A stretch of 35,884 nt of DNA from an uncultured Collinsella sp. Its GTDB lineage: Bacteria > Actinomycetota > Coriobacteriia > Coriobacteriales > Coriobacteriaceae. The DNA lies in contig CABQHZ010000004.1 of assembly GCA_902464175.1 (NCBI GenBank), positions 1 to 35,884 on the forward strand, in the 5' to 3' direction. Within the stretch, counting starts at the first letter, position 1, and each line of letters opens with the position of its first letter. Positions 34,648 to 35,884 of this stretch are shown here, piece by piece. Below the pieces are notes generated by a model that saw only the letters and a program-made list of their open reading frames with translations, was not told where the DNA came from and searched no databases. Both the position numbers and the translations under genes were made by a program.

Positions 34648-35865
34648 TTACGACTGTTTTCCCTTCCTGTATTCTTCCTCAAGGTCGTTGATGGTTTTAT
34701 TGCCATCGGTCGTCCACATAGTTTTACCATTGGAGCTTCGGCCTGCTACGAATCCCGCTGCCGCCGAGGGACTCGAAAACGCAATGTCATCGGTGAGCAC
34801 GTAATCCTCTATGAGGTCTGCATGCGCGTTGCGTTGCTTGACGACGGAAGTCGGGCAGCTTACCGTAAGATCCTTGGCTATTTTTGTGCCTTTTTCGACG
34901 ATAAAAACACCATCGGACACATGAGCGGTCCCTTCGGAGCTCTTTGTCGAGAGATGAAAAACATGGCCGGAAAGTGCAGCGGCAAGCTCGTCGTCTAATG
35001 GCTTGACCGTCTTCGCTTCCGCAATCGTAGAACCCTCTTTCTCAACCATTTGTTTGTTCTTAATGATTGAGTCTGCAACGATGAAAATCTTGTTAGCAAG
35101 CCAGCGAACGATGCAGTCCTTCACGAAATCGTAATCAGAGCCCTGCGCATCATCCTTAAGAAGTTCAATGAACTTAGGGAGGACCGCCTCCAGGCCATTG
35201 AACTCTTTGATCGCTTCCCAAGTGCTACAGGCGTTTTTTGCTGAGTTCTTATCTTTTGAGGGATTGCCGGAGGCGCTTTCGTCGCCGCTTTCCTTATCGC
35301 GGATTTCGCGGGTCTGTTCTTTATCGAATGGCTCGTCACGATCGTTTTCGTCGTCATGGCCGTCCGGGCTGGTTTGACTGGATTTTTCTCTTGCAGCGGG
35401 TTCTCCGTGGGGGCTTTCGCCATATTTCTTTTTTAGATTCGCTTCAATTCTATCTTGGCTTGTCCAAAAAACGGGAATGCACCGGCGAGGCCTATCATCC
35501 TTGTCAGTTTTTTCCTCATTTTCCCCCTCAGCGTTTTCGAGGAAATGATTGTATTCGTGGCAGCAGTTCTTGCTTTCGATATAGCCAGGAGTTATGAAAG
35601 CAAGCAGGATGTCCGAGCCTTCGAGAGCTTCATTTACCTTCTGTTCCCAACGTTGCCCGTAATCGATAGAGACGATATCGGTGAACTTGTCAATTCGATA
35701 GTCGGTCGCCGCAAGCATATCTTTGCTTGTGTTGAGCATATCTAGGGTTCTGTCAGCGATATCGAGCATGTGGTTGAATGTGTTGTCCGCACGTCGGTAG
35801 CTTACGAATATGTGTAGAAGGGTGTGCCCCTCGCTCATATGACCCAATCCGCTGTCAAGAGCCAC
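34648..35865 (-). CDS. TIR domain protein with C-terminal DUF4357
   Basis: Residues about 16-140 form a TIR domain: first strand LLHIFVSYRRAD, the helix WEQKVNEALEGSD, then ILLAFITPGYIESKNCCHEY with E104 in the place of the catalytic glutamate of TIR NAD-cleaving enzymes, and PVFWT. A long charged linker (about 145-215) follows, then a helical part, and a C-terminal DUF4357 (about 310-400, FSSPSAAAGFVAGRSSNGKT). TIR proteins in bacteria often act as immune effectors that consume NAD or make signal nucleotides. The start is uncertain: GTG at 35865 or ATG at 35838; the frame stays open to the window edge, so it may be longer. The gene is visibly more AT-rich than its neighbours, hinting at transfer. 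Confidence 0.85.
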   Translation of the reverse strand: MALDSGLGHMSEGHTLLHIFVSYRRADNTFNHMLDIADRTLDMLNTSKDMLAATDYRIDKFTDIVSIDYGQRWEQKVNEALEGSDILLAFITPGYIESKNCCHEYNHFLENAEGENEEKTDKDDRPRRCIPVFWTSQDRIEANLKKKYGESPHGEPAAREKSSQTSPDGHDDENDRDEPFDKEQTREIRDKESGDESASGNPSKDKNSAKNACSTWEAIKEFNGLEAVLPKFIELLKDDAQGSDYDFVKDCIVRWLANKIFIVADSIIKNKQMVEKEGSTIAEAKTVKPLDDELAAALSGHVFHLSTKSSEGTAHVSDGVFIVEKGTKIAKDLTVSCPTSVVKQRNAHADLIEDYVLTDDIAFSSPSAAAGFVAGRSSNGKTMWTTDGNKTINDLEEEYRKGKQS

Positions 35866-35884
35866 AATGGCCCCGCCGACCGCT

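Overview
The window looks like a chromosomal segment of a high-GC, anaerobic Actinomycetota of the Coriobacteriia, most likely Collinsella or a close relative. This is inferred from codon use, strong GGAGG ribosome-binding sites, gene styles and the intergenic repeats. No rRNA or tRNA gene is visible and no database search was possible.

Region by region: (1) 1-476, three phased palindromic repeats and a candidate operator ahead of gltB. (2) 477-6664, gltB-gltD, the two subunits of NADPH-type glutamate synthase. (3) 6665-10669, a terminator, an unknown 235-aa gene, an AbiEi/DUF559-like nuclease-fold gene bracketed on both sides by palindrome pairs, and a metal-dependent amidohydrolase. (4) 10820-14545, minus strand, a copper operon copA-copZ-csoR with a CsoR-type operator, followed by a zinc-ribbon membrane protein. 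(5) 14617-14999, five more palindromes at an 80-bp period. (6) 15040-34519, a 19.5-kb signalling cluster. (7) 34648 to the edge, a TIR-DUF4357 protein on the minus strand.

The signalling cluster is the main point of interest. It holds three Ser/Thr-kinase-like proteins (two membrane-anchored and related to each other, one very large with about six membrane segments), one PP2C phosphatase, two FHA proteins, a zinc-ribbon/coiled-coil membrane protein, a ClpB-D2-like AAA+ ATPase, an NrdG-like radical SAM protein, and five proteins of unknown function. Two of those unknowns form an EF-hand/LRR-like membrane pair. The third kinase starts with eleven copies of an (E/R/Q)TVTV-type motif that resembles the phosphothreonine motif of GarA/OdhI FHA switches. 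It could be a polyvalent docking tail read by the FHA proteins and erased by the phosphatase. A perfect palindrome TGTTGCGCAACA (twice) and a one-base variant lie in the two divergent promoter regions of the cluster, suggesting common control.

Part of one gene in the cluster (about 31815-32500) has near-total G/C at third codon positions, unlike both flanks, so the cluster looks mosaic. The TIR gene is visibly more AT-rich and converges on the operon across a bidirectional terminator. Whether it belongs to the system is open.
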